Assembly: GCA_029210175.1 (NCBI GenBank)
Contig: JARGPL010000027.1
Span: 233,922 to 297,921 of the forward strand
Direction: 5' to 3'
Source: Minwuia sp.
Lineage (GTDB): Bacteria > Pseudomonadota > Alphaproteobacteria > Minwuiales > Minwuiaceae
DNA: 64,000 bases
The notes beneath the pieces are model-generated. The model saw only the letters and a program-made list of their open reading frames with translations, was not told the origin of the DNA and searched no databases. The first letter of the stretch is position 1, and each line of letters opens with the position of its first letter. The position numbers and the translations under genes are program-made. Below are positions 45,732 to 55,372 of the stretch, piece after piece.

Positions 45732-47012
45732 TTACGGGTGGGGCAGATTATCCAGTACTTCACCAACGAGATACAGCGAACCGGTGATCAGGACCCTGTG
45801 ACGGCGATCCACCATCGCCAGCGCCTGCCGCCAGTCCGATGCCGCACTGCCGGCCAGATCAAGATCCTTCGCAGCGGCAGCAATCCGCGCCGGGGCTGTG
45901 GCCTGGCCCACCGCGTAGACCGGGCCCGACGGAACCGGTACCCCGATCACCCGGGGGCGCATGTCCGAGAATGCAGCCAGAAACGGCGCGGCAGGTCGAT
46001 TGTCGAGCAGCCCGACAATCAGGACAAGCGGTCGGGATGGCAGCTGGCGCATGGCCGACGCAACCGCCAGGGCGGCGTGCTGATTGTGGCCACCATCCAC
46101 CCAGATCTCTCGTTCATCCGCCCCGGCCACCCGATGAAGGCGGGCCGGAACATGGGTATCGGCGATCACCGCAACCTGACGGTCATCCGGTGGCGCAACC
46201 CGGTCAACCCGATCTGCCAGGACCTCCAGCGCACGCAGCGCCAGCCCGGCATTGAACCACTGATGCTCCCCTGCCATGCCGGGCTGCGGCATCGTGAACT
46301 GCCCTTGCCCGCGGTAGGCCCCGGTCTTCGGTTCAACCGTCCAGTCCCAGGCAGCCAGCAGGAACGGCGCGCCCGACGCAGCCGCATGTTGCCGCATCAC
46401 CTGGATGGCATCGGAATCCTGCGGGTTGGCCACCACCGGCACGCCGGGCCGGAAGATACCGGCCTTTTCGGCAGCGATACTGGCGATATCAGGACCGAGG
46501 AAGGCCATGTGATCAAGCGCGACCGGCGTCACGACGCTGACCGCAATGCCTTCCGCCACGTTCGTTGAATCCAGCCGCCCACCCATGCCGCATTCCAGCA
46601 AGAGGACATCTGCCGGGTCGTCAGCGAAACAGATGAAGGCGGCGGCGGTCATCGCCTCGAAGACCGGCAACGGCGCGCCAGCATTCGCAACCTCGACCCT
46701 TTCGAGTGCGGCGGCATAGACAGCGTCATCCACCTCCCCGTCAGCAAGCAGCACCTGCTCGGTCGGGCGCACCAGATAGGGCGAAACATAGCGCTGAACC
46801 GTCAGGCCCTGCGCCCGGAGCATGTCGTGCAGATAGGCAACCACGGACCCCTTGCCATTGGTTCCAGCCACATGCACCACCGGCGGCAGGCGTCGATGCG
46901 GCGCGCCAAGACGGTCCAGCAAGCCTGGCAGGCGATCCAGATCAAGCGCGATCCGGGCAGCACCAAGCGCGCCGATCCGTGCCAGAACAGCATCCGTCAG
47001 AGGTGTCTTCAC
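45732..47012 (-). CDS. folC: Bifunctional folylpolyglutamate/dihydrofolate synthase
   Basis: A 426-residue Mur-ligase-like enzyme that adds glutamate to dihydropteroate or tetrahydrofolate. The P-loop is VAGTNGKGSVVAYL, followed by SPYLVRPTEQ and ECGMGGRLDSTN. The C-terminal domain has WVDGGHNQHA. It starts with GTG overlapping the accD stop (GTGA). It ends the pyrF-trpFBA-accD-folC run. Confidence 0.96.
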   Translation of the reverse strand: MKTPLTDAVLARIGALGAARIALDLDRLPGLLDRLGAPHRRLPPVVHVAGTNGKGSVVAYLHDMLRAQGLTVQRYVSPYLVRPTEQVLLADGEVDDAVYAAALERVEVANAGAPLPVFEAMTAAAFICFADDPADVLLLECGMGGRLDSTNVAEGIAVSVVTPVALDHMAFLGPDIASIAAEKAGIFRPGVPVVANPQDSDAIQVMRQHAAASGAPFLLAAWDWTVEPKTGAYRGQGQFTMPQPGMAGEHQWFNAGLALRALEVLADRVDRVAPPDDRQVAVIADTHVPARLHRVAGADEREIWVDGGHNQHAALAVASAMRQLPSRPLVLIVGLLDNRPAAPFLAAFSDMRPRVIGVPVPSGPVYAVGQATAPARIAAAAKDLDLAGSAASDWRQALAMVDRRHRVLITGSLYLVGEVLDNLPHP

Positions 47013-47995
47013 GGCTTCTTCTTGGTCGCCTTTTCCGGCGCTGGCGCCGATTCCGGTGCTGTCGTGTCGGTGTTCATCAACGCCGTGTCAGGATCGGGCT
47101 CCGGGATGACCACGGCCTCCGGCGCGGGCAACGGCATCGGTGGTGCCACCATCGGTTCGCGCATCAGGGACAGGATACGCCCCAGGGTCTCGGGCAGCAC
47201 ATGACGATGCACGACCATGTCGACCATGCCATGTTCCAGCAGGTATTCCGCCCGCTGAAACCCGTCCGGTAACTGCTCGCGGATCGTCTGTTCGATGACG
47301 CGCGGTCCGGCGAAGCCGATCAGCGCCCCCGGCTCGGCAATGGCGACATCACCGATCATGGCAAACGATGCCGTGGTTCCGCCGGTGGTCGGGTCGGTCA
47401 GCACGCTGATGTAGGGCAGGCCCTTTTCCTTCAGACGCTGAATTGCCACCGTGGTGCGAGGCATCTGCATCAGGGACAGGATACCTTCCTGCATCCGCAT
47501 GCCCCCCGAAGCGGCACAGAGGATCAGCGCGGCGTCTTCTTCCACCGCGTGCTCGGCGGCGGCGACGATGGCCTCCCCCTCACCCGGTGAAACGGACCCC
47601 CCCATGAAGAAGAAGTTCTGTGCCGCGACGACCGCCGCCTGCCCGGAAATCTGGCCGAGACCGACTTCGACCGCAAAGTCCGCCTCCGCAGAGTGGCGCG
47701 CGTCCTTTATCTGATCGGGGTAGCGTCGCGCATCCTTGAATTTCAGCGGGTCAAGTGGCGGTTCCGGTGTCTTCAGGCGTCGGAATTCACCGCCATCGAA
47801 CAGGTGTTCGAGGCGTTGCCCGGCGGTGAGGCGCATGTGGTGGTCACAATGCGGGCAGACCCGGATACTCTGCTCCAGGTCACGATGGAAAACCATCTGC
47901 CCGCATGCGCGGCACTTCTCCCAGAGATTGTCCGGGCCGTCCTTGCGTCGTCCCAGACCGATCTTCGGCAGGACACGGTTCGTCAGCCAACTCAA
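47009..47995 (-). CDS. accD: Acetyl-CoA carboxylase carboxyltransferase subunit beta
   Basis: A 328-residue subunit that, with AccA, transfers CO2 from biotin to acetyl-CoA, starting fatty acid synthesis. The N-terminal zinc ribbon is C-x2-C (CRACGQ) with CPHCDHH, and the crotonase-like core contains SGGMRMQEG and PTTGGTTASFAMIGD. The C-terminus has an extra Pro/Ala-rich, Lys-ended tail of about 40 residues. The start is TTG at 47995, six bases after GGAGG. It lies between trpA and folC. Confidence 0.96.
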   Translation of the reverse strand: MSWLTNRVLPKIGLGRRKDGPDNLWEKCRACGQMVFHRDLEQSIRVCPHCDHHMRLTAGQRLEHLFDGGEFRRLKTPEPPLDPLKFKDARRYPDQIKDARHSAEADFAVEVGLGQISGQAAVVAAQNFFFMGGSVSPGEGEAIVAAAEHAVEEDAALILCAASGGMRMQEGILSLMQMPRTTVAIQRLKEKGLPYISVLTDPTTGGTTASFAMIGDVAIAEPGALIGFAGPRVIEQTIREQLPDGFQRAEYLLEHGMVDMVVHRHVLPETLGRILSLMREPMVAPPMPLPAPEAVVIPEPDPDTALMNTDTTAPESAPAPEKATKKKP

Positions 47996-48022
47996 AGGAC
48001 ACCTCCGTAAGATCCGAACCTC

Positions 48023-48045
48023 GGCCCTGCCTGCACGGCAGGGCC
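48023..48045 (-). promoter_or_regulatory. Stem-loop between trpA and accD
   Basis: GGCCCTGCC/GGCAGGGCC, a perfect 9-bp stem with a 5-nt loop, lies in the 70-bp gap. No T-run follows, so it is more likely a processing or tuning element than a terminator. Confidence 0.5.
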
Positions 48046-48065
48046 TGCGATACTATCGCCGCCCG

Positions 48066-48875
48066 TCAGGCGGAGCGTACACCATCGGCCAGCGCCTTTA
48101 CCAGTTCGACCACGCTGCTGACCGCCGCGTCATGATCGTCCCCCGCCTGACCCACACGATCCACGATGGCCGTGCCGACAACCGCGGCATCCGCGACCCG
48201 TGCCACCGCCGCAGCCTGATCCGGCGTCTTGATGCCGAAACCGACCGCAATGGGGATGTCCGTGTGGCGCTTCAGCCGCTTCACAGCAGCCGTCACCGCA
48301 TCGGTATCCATATGGCCCGCACCGGTGATCCCGGCAACCGAAACGTAATAGACAAAGCCCGACGTGTTGCGCAGGACGGTCGGCAGACGCTTGTCATCCG
48401 TCGTCGGCGTGGCCAGCCGGATGAGGGAGATGTCCTCAGCCCCGGCCGCCGCCAGCAGTTCGGCATCTTCCTCCGGCGGCAGATCGACAATGATCAGACC
48501 ATCGACACCGGCGGCAGCCGCATCGACCGCGAATGCCGCGATGCCATGGTTCAGAACCGGATTGAAATAACCCATCAGCACAATCGGCGTATCCGCGTCG
48601 GTCTTGCGAAACCGGGCCACCAGTTCCAGCGTCCGTTTCAGGGTCTGCCCGGCGGCAAGCGCGCGCAGCCCCGCCACCTGGATGGCCGGACCATCGGCCA
48701 TGGGGTCGGTGAACGGCATCCCGATCTCGATCACATCCGCACCGGCACCCGGCAGGGCCTCCAGAATACGGGCCGAGGTCTCGAAATCCGGGTCGCCGCC
48801 CATCACGAAGGTCACAAGGCCGGACCGGCCCTCTGCCTTCAGCGCCGCAAAGCGCCGGTCGATGCGCGCACTCAC
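48066..48875 (-). CDS. trpA: Tryptophan synthase alpha chain
   Basis: A 269-residue TIM barrel cleaving indole-3-glycerol phosphate to indole. It has [15 protein letters not shown], the catalytic Glu in [14 protein letters not shown], and [10 protein letters not shown] for the phosphate. It starts with GTG at 48875 overlapping the trpB stop (GTGA); the longer 48932 start lies inside trpB. It forms the alpha2beta2 complex with TrpB. Confidence 0.96.
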   Translation of the reverse strand: MSARIDRRFAALKAEGRSGLVTFVMGGDPDFETSARILEALPGAGADVIEIGMPFTDPMADGPAIQVAGLRALAAGQTLKRTLELVARFRKTDADTPIVLMGYFNPVLNHGIAAFAVDAAAAGVDGLIIVDLPPEEDAELLAAAGAEDISLIRLATPTTDDKRLPTVLRNTSGFVYYVSVAGITGAGHMDTDAVTAAVKRLKRHTDIPIAVGFGIKTPDQAAAVARVADAAVVGTAIVDRVGQAGDDHDAAVSSVVELVKALADGVRSA

Positions 48876-50092
48876 AGCTTCACCCCCAGCGCGTCGGCGA
48901 CGGTGAACACGTCCTTGTCGCCGCGCCCGCACATGTTCATCACGATGATGTGGTCCTTCGGCAGGGTCGGCGCGACACGGCCGACATGGGCCAGCGCATG
49001 CGCAGGTTCCAGCGCCGGAATGATGCCTTCCAGCTTGGAGCAGAGCTGGAACATCTCCAGCGCCTCCGCATCGGTGGCGGAGACATAGTCGACCCGCCCG
49101 GAATCCTTCAACCAGGCATGCTCCGGCCCGATGCCGGGGTAATCCAGACCGGCAGAGATGGAATGGGCCTCGTCGATCTGTCCGTCGTCGGTCTGCAGCA
49201 GATAGGTCTTGTTGCCATGCAGCACGCCTGGGCGACCGCCCGTCAGGGATGCCGCGTGCTTGTCGGTATCAACGCCGTGACCGGCCGCCTCCACACCGAC
49301 GATCTGTACGTCCGGGTCATCCAGGAACGGGTGGAACAGGCCCATGGCGTTGGACCCGCCACCGATGCAGGCGACGATCTGGTCAGGCAAGCGCCCTTCC
49401 TTCTCCATCATCTGCGCCTTCGCCTCATTGCCGATGACGCACTGGAAGTCCCGCACCATGGCCGGATAGGGGTGCGGACCGGCGACCGTGCCGATGATGT
49501 AGAACGTGTCGGAGACATTGGTGACCCAGTCTCGCAGCGCCTCGTTCATGGCGTCCTTCAGGGTCGACGATCCTGACGTGACCGGCACGACCTCCGCCCC
49601 CAGCAGCTTCATGCGGAACACGTTCGGCGACTGGCGTTCCACATCGACCGAACCCATGTAGACATGGCAGGGCAGACCGAAGCGGGCGGCCACGGTCGCC
49701 GTCGCCACGCCATGCTGGCCAGCCCCGGTTTCCGCAATGATCCTGGGCTTGCCCATGCGGCGGGCCAGCAGGATCTGGCCCATGCAGTTGTTGATCTTGT
49801 GCGCGCCGGTGTGGTTCAGTTCATCGCGCTTGAAGTAGATCTTGGCACCACCGAAATGCTCGGTCAGACGCTCCGCAAAATACATCGGGCTGGGACGCCC
49901 GACATAGTCGCGCAGGTAATAGTCCAGTTCCTCCTGAAAGCTCGGGTCGGCCTTCGCCGCCTCGTAGGCTTCGTCGAGTTCGAGGATCAGCGGCATCAGG
50001 GTTTCGGCGACATAGCGCCCCCCGTAATCGCCAAAATGACCGGTTCCGTCCGGTCCGTTGCGGAAGCTGTTCGGATTGTTGATTGCATTCAT
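48872..50092 (-). CDS. trpB: Tryptophan synthase beta chain
   Basis: A 406-residue PLP enzyme joining indole and serine to make tryptophan. The PLP lysine lies in [11 protein letters not shown], the phosphate loop is [10 protein letters not shown], and [12 protein letters not shown] is the catalytic Glu loop. It starts 63 bp downstream of trpF on the minus strand and overlaps trpA. Confidence 0.98.
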   Translation of the reverse strand: MNAINNPNSFRNGPDGTGHFGDYGGRYVAETLMPLILELDEAYEAAKADPSFQEELDYYLRDYVGRPSPMYFAERLTEHFGGAKIYFKRDELNHTGAHKINNCMGQILLARRMGKPRIIAETGAGQHGVATATVAARFGLPCHVYMGSVDVERQSPNVFRMKLLGAEVVPVTSGSSTLKDAMNEALRDWVTNVSDTFYIIGTVAGPHPYPAMVRDFQCVIGNEAKAQMMEKEGRLPDQIVACIGGGSNAMGLFHPFLDDPDVQIVGVEAAGHGVDTDKHAASLTGGRPGVLHGNKTYLLQTDDGQIDEAHSISAGLDYPGIGPEHAWLKDSGRVDYVSATDAEALEMFQLCSKLEGIIPALEPAHALAHVGRVAPTLPKDHIIVMNMCGRGDKDVFTVADALGVKL

Positions 50093-50155
50093 GAAACTTG
50101 TTCTTTCTCAGACCCGGCAGCACCTGCCGGAAAATTCACTGCAACGCATTGCAAA

Positions 50156-50803
50156 TCACTGGACGGCGCGCACGGCGTTCAGAAATGCCGTAATTCGCGC
50201 TGGATCCTTCTCGCCCGGGGCACTTTCGACACCGGAAGAGACATCGACCCATGGTGCCCCGCTGATACGGATCGCCTCGGCCACATTGTCTGCATCCAGC
50301 CCCCCTGACAGCATCCAGGGATGCTGCCAGTCCCGGCCGGCCAGCAGGCGCCAGTCGAACGTGATGCCATTGCCACCCGGCAGGGCATCGCGCGCATCGT
50401 CCGGTGCCTTGGCGTCGAACAGCAGCCATGACGTGGCGCTGTCGTAATCCGCGACAGCGCCAAGATCCTCCACATGCCTTATCTTGAAGGCCTTCATGGT
50501 CGGTAGTCCGGTGCGCGCACCGATCTCCGCCACCCGTGCCGGTGTCTCCGCACCGTGCAACTGCACCAGGTCCAGCGCGACGCCTTCCAGCGTGCTGTCC
50601 AGCAGGTCATCGTCCGGGTCGACAAACAGGCCGACCTTCATCACGTCGGCCACACCGCCAACCAGCGCACCGGCTGCTGCCGGGCTGATGGCACGGGGAG
50701 ACCGGGCGTAGAACACCAGACCGATGGCGTCCGCACCACCATCCAGCGCCGCCTGCAGGGCGACCGGGTCCTTCAGGCCACAGATCTTGGTCTGAACCGT
50801 CAC
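50156..50803 (-). CDS. trpF: Phosphoribosylanthranilate isomerase
   Basis: A 215-residue TIM barrel isomerising phosphoribosylanthranilate. It shows the active-site Cys in KICGLK, VGLFVDPDDDLL, VQLHGAETP, the Asp-containing LLFDAK, and PWMLSGGLDADNV. It begins with GTG overlapping the pyrF stop (GTGA), and trpB follows. Confidence 0.96.
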   Translation of the reverse strand: MTVQTKICGLKDPVALQAALDGGADAIGLVFYARSPRAISPAAAGALVGGVADVMKVGLFVDPDDDLLDSTLEGVALDLVQLHGAETPARVAEIGARTGLPTMKAFKIRHVEDLGAVADYDSATSWLLFDAKAPDDARDALPGGNGITFDWRLLAGRDWQHPWMLSGGLDADNVAEAIRISGAPWVDVSSGVESAPGEKDPARITAFLNAVRAVQ

Positions 50804-51552
50804 CGGGCCACCCCCGCATGATCGGCACCGATCTCGTCCAGAATGGCCTGCGCTGCCGCTGCCGGATCAGCTGCGCCCGTGATCGGGCGACCAATGACCA
50901 TGCGGGACGCGCCCGCCGCCATGGCCTCCGCCGGGGTCATGACCCGCTTCTGATCGCCCAGCGCCGCACCGGCAGGCCGGATGCCAGGGGTCACCAGCAG
51001 CGGCCCGTCACCCAGCGCCGCGCGCAGTGGCGCAATTTCCCTCGGGCTGCAGACCAGACCATCCGCGCCATTGGCGATGGCCAGTCTGCCCAGACGCACC
51101 ACCTGCGCTTCGGCCCTCCCCGGGACACCCACTTCAGCCAGATCCGCATCACTCATGCTGGTCAGCACGGTGACCGCCAGCAGACGCGGGCGATCGGCAC
51201 CAAATGTTTCAGCCGCCGCCCGCGCTGCCGCAATCATGGCCGCGCCGCCTGAGGCATGCAGCGTCAGATAGGCGGGCGCCAGACTGCGCGCCAGCGATGT
51301 CACCGCACCGGCGACCGTATTGGGGATGTCGTGCAGCTTCAAATCGATGAACAGCGGCAGGGACCGGCGCAACGCATCGGGCAGGACGGCGCGCACGCCC
51401 TCCGGGCCATTGGCCATGAAGAACTGCTTGCCCAGCTTGATCCCCCCCACCACACCGGCCAGGCGCGCGGCACTGGACGACGCGACCGCGACATCATCGG
51501 TGTCGATGGCAACGAAGATCGGGTTGGGGGTCTGGTGCGCTGTATCGGACAT
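50800..51552 (-). CDS. pyrF: Orotidine 5'-phosphate decarboxylase
   Basis: A 250-residue decarboxylase making UMP, the last step of pyrimidine synthesis. The catalytic DxKxxD is FIDLKLHDIPNTV; the phosphate end is PGIRPAG...GRPIT. The ATG at 51552 is preferred to the one at 51585 from family length. It is the first gene of the minus-strand run pyrF-trpF-trpB-trpA-accD-folC. Confidence 0.96.
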   Translation of the reverse strand: MSDTAHQTPNPIFVAIDTDDVAVASSSAARLAGVVGGIKLGKQFFMANGPEGVRAVLPDALRRSLPLFIDLKLHDIPNTVAGAVTSLARSLAPAYLTLHASGGAAMIAAARAAAETFGADRPRLLAVTVLTSMSDADLAEVGVPGRAEAQVVRLGRLAIANGADGLVCSPREIAPLRAALGDGPLLVTPGIRPAGAALGDQKRVMTPAEAMAAGASRMVIGRPITGAADPAAAAQAILDEIGADHAGVAR

Positions 51553-51680
51553 GGGGGCGTTATAGTCGTCCTGACCGTCCGGCAAAACAAAACTGTGCCG
51601 AGGTGGAGAGATTTTCGCTCTTGGACCCGCGCCGTCATCGCCAGATTGAATTCAGCAACGAGAAACGGGCGGAGGACATC

Positions 51681-52538
51681 ATGGCCACGGCAGCACAGCG
51701 CATCAGGACAGACGAGACATTCCAGGCCGGGCAGGCCGTGCAGGCGGAGATCATCTACACGCCAGACGACGGACGCCGCCATCAGGTGTTCATCGCACCG
51801 GAGGGTACGGCAGCCGAGACCCGCCGGTCGCATCCCGACCAGCCCGTCACCGTCAGTATCCGCGATGGCCGGGCAGAGGCGGACAACTTCAATCTCGACC
51901 GCTCCGGCTTCGCCTTCCGCACCGTCGCCACCCACGTGCAGGACTTCCACGACCGGGCCGAAGTCGAACAGACCTACTACCCTGAGCTGGAGGCGTTGCT
52001 GAAGGCCGAAACCGGCGCAAGCCGCGTCCGCATCTTCGACCATACCGTCCGGGTGACCGGTGGCGGCGACAGGGCCGAAGCCCCGACCCGGCTGCCGGTG
52101 CATCGCGCCCATGTGGACTACACGGTGAAGTCCGGGCCGGAACGGGTGCGTGACCTGATGGACGATGAGGCGGAGAGCCTGCTGGCGAAGCGGGTGGCGG
52201 AGATCAATGTCTGGCGTCCGATCGTCGGACCCGTCGTCGGCTCACCGCTGGCGGTGGCAGAGGCTGACAGCCTTCGCCACGAGGAACTGATCCCCACGGA
52301 CCTGGTCTATGAGGACAGGGTTGGCGAGATCTATGAATTCGCGCCCAATCCGGCGCATCGCTGGGTCTATTTCCCGCAGATGACGCGCGACGAGGTGCTG
52401 TTGCTGAAGAGCTATGATTCAGCCACCGATGGCCGCGCCCGCTTCACCCCGCACACAGCCTTCACCCATCCCGACACCCCGGCGGACGCCCCGGCCAGAC
52501 AGAGCATCGAAGTCCGCGCCTTCCTGTTCTTCGACTGA
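51681..52538 (+). CDS. CmcJ/NvfI family putative Fe(II)/2-oxoglutarate oxygenase
   Basis: A 285-residue protein with the marks of the CmcJ/NvfI family of putative non-heme iron hydroxylases: HVQDF, RIFDHTVR, the VHRAHVDYT HxD pair, INVWRPI, HRWVYFPQMTRDEVLLLKSYDS and RQSIEVRAFLFFD. In known cases (cephamycin and fungal pathways) members take part in oxygenation. No biosynthetic cluster is nearby, so the substrate is unknown. I take the ATG at 51681, with GGAGG six bases upstream; an earlier ATG at 51603 is possible. It is divergent from pyrF. Confidence 0.85.
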   Translation: MATAAQRIRTDETFQAGQAVQAEIIYTPDDGRRHQVFIAPEGTAAETRRSHPDQPVTVSIRDGRAEADNFNLDRSGFAFRTVATHVQDFHDRAEVEQTYYPELEALLKAETGASRVRIFDHTVRVTGGGDRAEAPTRLPVHRAHVDYTVKSGPERVRDLMDDEAESLLAKRVAEINVWRPIVGPVVGSPLAVAEADSLRHEELIPTDLVYEDRVGEIYEFAPNPAHRWVYFPQMTRDEVLLLKSYDSATDGRARFTPHTAFTHPDTPADAPARQSIEVRAFLFFD

Positions 52539-52871
52539 GGCCACGCCCGCCGGTCACCTCGGACAAGCATGGACCCCGGGTCTGGCGCCCGGGGTGACGA
52601 TCATTGGCGGCTGGGGATGAAGTTTCCCGAACTCAGACGGCGTGCCCGGACTTGATCCGGGCATCCAGCGCCTCGCTCAGATGCCGAAAGGCTGGGTACG
52701 CGGATCAAGTCCGCGTACGCCGTGAGTGCGAGGGCGACAGCGTTCCACCGCTCCAACCGTCATGCCGGACAAGCGCAGCGCGGACCCACGTTTTGGAGCG
52801 CCGGTCACCTCGGACAAGCGTGAACCCCGGGTCTGACCCCGGGGTGACAGCGATGCCGAGCCCGTGGTTTG
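52539..52871. repeat. Cluster of palindromic dispersed repeats
   Basis: No gene in these 333 bp. CACCTCGGACAAGC followed by ACCCCGGGTCTG occurs at about 52556 and 52807; TGATCCGGGCATCCAGCG, and its mirror GCGGATCAAGTCCGC, lie between, as does GTCATGCCGGACAAGCGCAG at 52760. These are the same kind of sequence as the repeats near 38.8 and 39.0 kb. Some may end transcription of the two convergent genes. Confidence 0.65.
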
Positions 52872-55187
52872 TCAGCCCCTGGCGGCCTGGATGGCGCGCC
52901 AGATGGTCTGGGGCGTCGCGGGCATGTCGATGGTGGTGACGCCCATGTCCGAAAGTGCGTCCAGGATGCCATTGATCACGACCGGCGGCCCGGCGACGCA
53001 GCCGGCTTCACCACAGCCCTTGGTGCCCAGCATGTTGGATTCGCAGGGAATCTCTTCCCGGCTGAAACCGAAGTAGGGCACATCGTCGGCACGGGGCAGG
53101 CCGTAGTCCATGAACGATCCGGCAACCATCTGGCCATCTTCGTCATACAGGCCGTGCTCCAGCAGTGCCTGGCCAACGCCCTGCACGATGCCGCCATGCA
53201 CCTGGCTTTCGACGAACAGCGGATTCACCACCCGCCCGAAGTCATCCACCACCGTCCAGCGGTCGATGTTCGTGCGCCCGGTCGCCGGATCCACCTCGAT
53301 CTCCATGACGTGACAGCCGTTCGGATAGGTGATCGGGTTCAATGCCGCGGTTTCACGGGTGTCGAGCGTCTCGATCTGTCCGGCGAGGGCCATGCCCCTG
53401 GCCTTTTCCGCCAGATCGACGATGTCGATGGCCCGGTCGGTGCCAGCAATGCGGAAGCTGCCGTCACCGAACTCGATATCGACGGCATTGGTCTCGAACA
53501 GTTCCGCGGCTGCGGCCTTGCCCTTGTCGATCACCGTGTCCGACATCTTGTTGATCGCTGTACCGGTGGATACGAGAGAGCGGGAGCCGCCGGTGCCGCC
53601 ACCGGTCGGGATCGCGTCCGTGTCACCCATGACGATCCGGATACGCTCCGCATCCAGGCCAAGACGTTCGGAGACGATCTGCGTGAAGGCCGTCTCATGC
53701 CCCTGCCCGTTTGACTGGGTGCCGACAAAGATCGACACCATGCCGTCATCCTCGAACTTGATGGCCGCCGATTCCTCCGGCATGCCAGCCGTCGCCTCGA
53801 CATAGTAGGCAATGCCGCGCCCGCGCTTCCAGCCACGCGTCTCGGTTTCCGCACGGCGGGCGGCGAAGCCATCCCAGTCGGCTTCCTTCAGGGCGCGTTC
53901 CATGACGCGCGGGAAGTCGCCGGAATCGTACTTTTCCCCGGTTGCGGTGGTGTAGGGCATCTGTTCGGGCTGCACGAAATTGCGGCGACGCACTTCCTCC
54001 GGCCCCAGACCGGTTTCCATGGCGATCTTGTTCACCAGCCGCTCAATCAGATAGATGGCTTCCGGCCGTCCCGCACCACGATAGGCGTCAACCGGTGCCG
54101 TATTGGTCATGACACCATGCACGTTGAGATACATCGTCGGCACATCGTAGACACCGGGCAGCACCTTGGCATGCGCCGCCGTCGGGATCAGGCACGACAT
54201 GGTGGACAGGTAACCGCCCAGATTTGCCGTCGTGTGCACCTTCAGGCCAAGGAATTTCGCGTTCTCGTCAATCGCCATCTCGGCCCAGGACCAGTGGTCA
54301 CGGCCCTGGGTGTCGGTCAGGAACGCTTCCTGCCGGTCAGAGGTCCAGCGCACGGGCCGCTGCAGCTTCCGCGCGGCATAGCTGGACAGGATGTGTTCCG
54401 GATAGAAGAACAGCTTCATGCCGAAGCCGCCGCCGACGTCCGGCGTGACAACCCGAATCTGATCGGCTTCCATCCCCAGGCAACCGGCCAGCTGGCGCTT
54501 GATGCCCCAGCCCCCCTGCGTCGGGGTGTAGAGAGTGACGCGATCACCCTCCTTGTCGTAAGTGGCGATGGCCACCCGCGCTTCCATGGAATTCACCACG
54601 ATGCGCTGATTGATGACCTCCACCCGCACGACCTTGTGGGCGTTGGCAAAGGCGGCTTCGGTCCCGGCCTGATCCCCATGTTCGAAATCGAAGCAGAGGT
54701 TGCCCGGCGTGTCGTCATGCAGCTGCGGGGCACCGTCGGCCTTGGCCGCGCGGGCGTCGGAGACGGCCTGCAGCGGATCATAATCAACCATCACGGCATC
54801 GGCGGCATCCCGGGCCGCAGCCATGGTTTCTGCCACCACGAAGGCAATGCCGTCGCCCACGTGGCGCGCCTTGTCCACGGCCAGCGCAAAATGCGCCGGT
54901 TCGGAACGCCTGGAGCCGTCGCGGTTCTTTACCGGCCAGAGGCTGGGCAGCCCCTTGACCCCGGCGTCGAGCAATTCCTGTCCGGTGATGATGTCCACCA
55001 CACCGGGCATCTGCTTCGCGTCTTCGACATCCACCGAAAGGATCTTCGCGTGCGCATGCGGGGACCGGACGACGATGGCATGCAGTTGTCCATCGAAATG
55101 GTGATCGTCGGAGTAGTTCCCCTGACCGGTGATGAAACGAATATCCTCGACGCGACGCACGGCCTGCGCGATCCCGAACTTGGTCAT
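52872..55187 (-). CDS. Xanthine dehydrogenase-family molybdopterin-binding subunit (form II CoxL-like)
   Basis: A 771-residue large subunit of a molybdenum hydroxylase. It has the aldehyde oxidase/xanthine dehydrogenase N-terminal domain (about 15-130), molybdopterin segments GGGFGMK, the AYRGAGR loop that marks form II CoxL-like proteins (true CO dehydrogenase has AYxCSFR), and the catalytic Glu in KGCGEAG. It would oxidise an aldehyde or heterocycle using Mo-pterin. The FAD (CoxM) and 2Fe-2S (CoxS) subunits are not adjacent. GGGAGGGG precedes the ATG; directly upstream is an intrinsic terminator. Confidence 0.92.
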   Translation of the reverse strand: MTKFGIAQAVRRVEDIRFITGQGNYSDDHHFDGQLHAIVVRSPHAHAKILSVDVEDAKQMPGVVDIITGQELLDAGVKGLPSLWPVKNRDGSRRSEPAHFALAVDKARHVGDGIAFVVAETMAAARDAADAVMVDYDPLQAVSDARAAKADGAPQLHDDTPGNLCFDFEHGDQAGTEAAFANAHKVVRVEVINQRIVVNSMEARVAIATYDKEGDRVTLYTPTQGGWGIKRQLAGCLGMEADQIRVVTPDVGGGFGMKLFFYPEHILSSYAARKLQRPVRWTSDRQEAFLTDTQGRDHWSWAEMAIDENAKFLGLKVHTTANLGGYLSTMSCLIPTAAHAKVLPGVYDVPTMYLNVHGVMTNTAPVDAYRGAGRPEAIYLIERLVNKIAMETGLGPEEVRRRNFVQPEQMPYTTATGEKYDSGDFPRVMERALKEADWDGFAARRAETETRGWKRGRGIAYYVEATAGMPEESAAIKFEDDGMVSIFVGTQSNGQGHETAFTQIVSERLGLDAERIRIVMGDTDAIPTGGGTGGSRSLVSTGTAINKMSDTVIDKGKAAAAELFETNAVDIEFGDGSFRIAGTDRAIDIVDLAEKARGMALAGQIETLDTRETAALNPITYPNGCHVMEIEVDPATGRTNIDRWTVVDDFGRVVNPLFVESQVHGGIVQGVGQALLEHGLYDEDGQMVAGSFMDYGLPRADDVPYFGFSREEIPCESNMLGTKGCGEAGCVAGPPVVINGILDALSDMGVTTIDMPATPQTIWRAIQAARG

Positions 55188-55208
55188 GGTGATTACCCCT
55201 CCCGGCAG

Positions 55209-55247
55209 AAAAACAGGCGGCCCCGTTGCTTCAACCAGCGGGGCCGC
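55209..55247 (-). terminator. Intrinsic terminator between brnA and the coxL-type gene
   Basis: On the minus strand GCGGCCCCG pairs with CGGGGCCGC around an inner GTTG/CAAC stem and is followed by TTTTT (55213-55209). It ends only 9 bases before the coxL Shine-Dalgarno. Confidence 0.85.
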
Positions 55248-55372
55248 TCCTCATGATGTTAAGTCAGACGCGCACTTTGACAAGCCCCTGCGCACTGCCC
55301 GGTTTGTCTCAGGCTGAACGATGACAGGACACGCCCCGTCGCGCGCGGCCATATCTGAAAGTCGTGCCGCAA

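Noticed and set aside
52872..55187. True CO dehydrogenase (form I CoxL)
   Set aside because: The active-site loop is AYRGAGR, not AYxCSFR, so CO oxidation should not be inferred.
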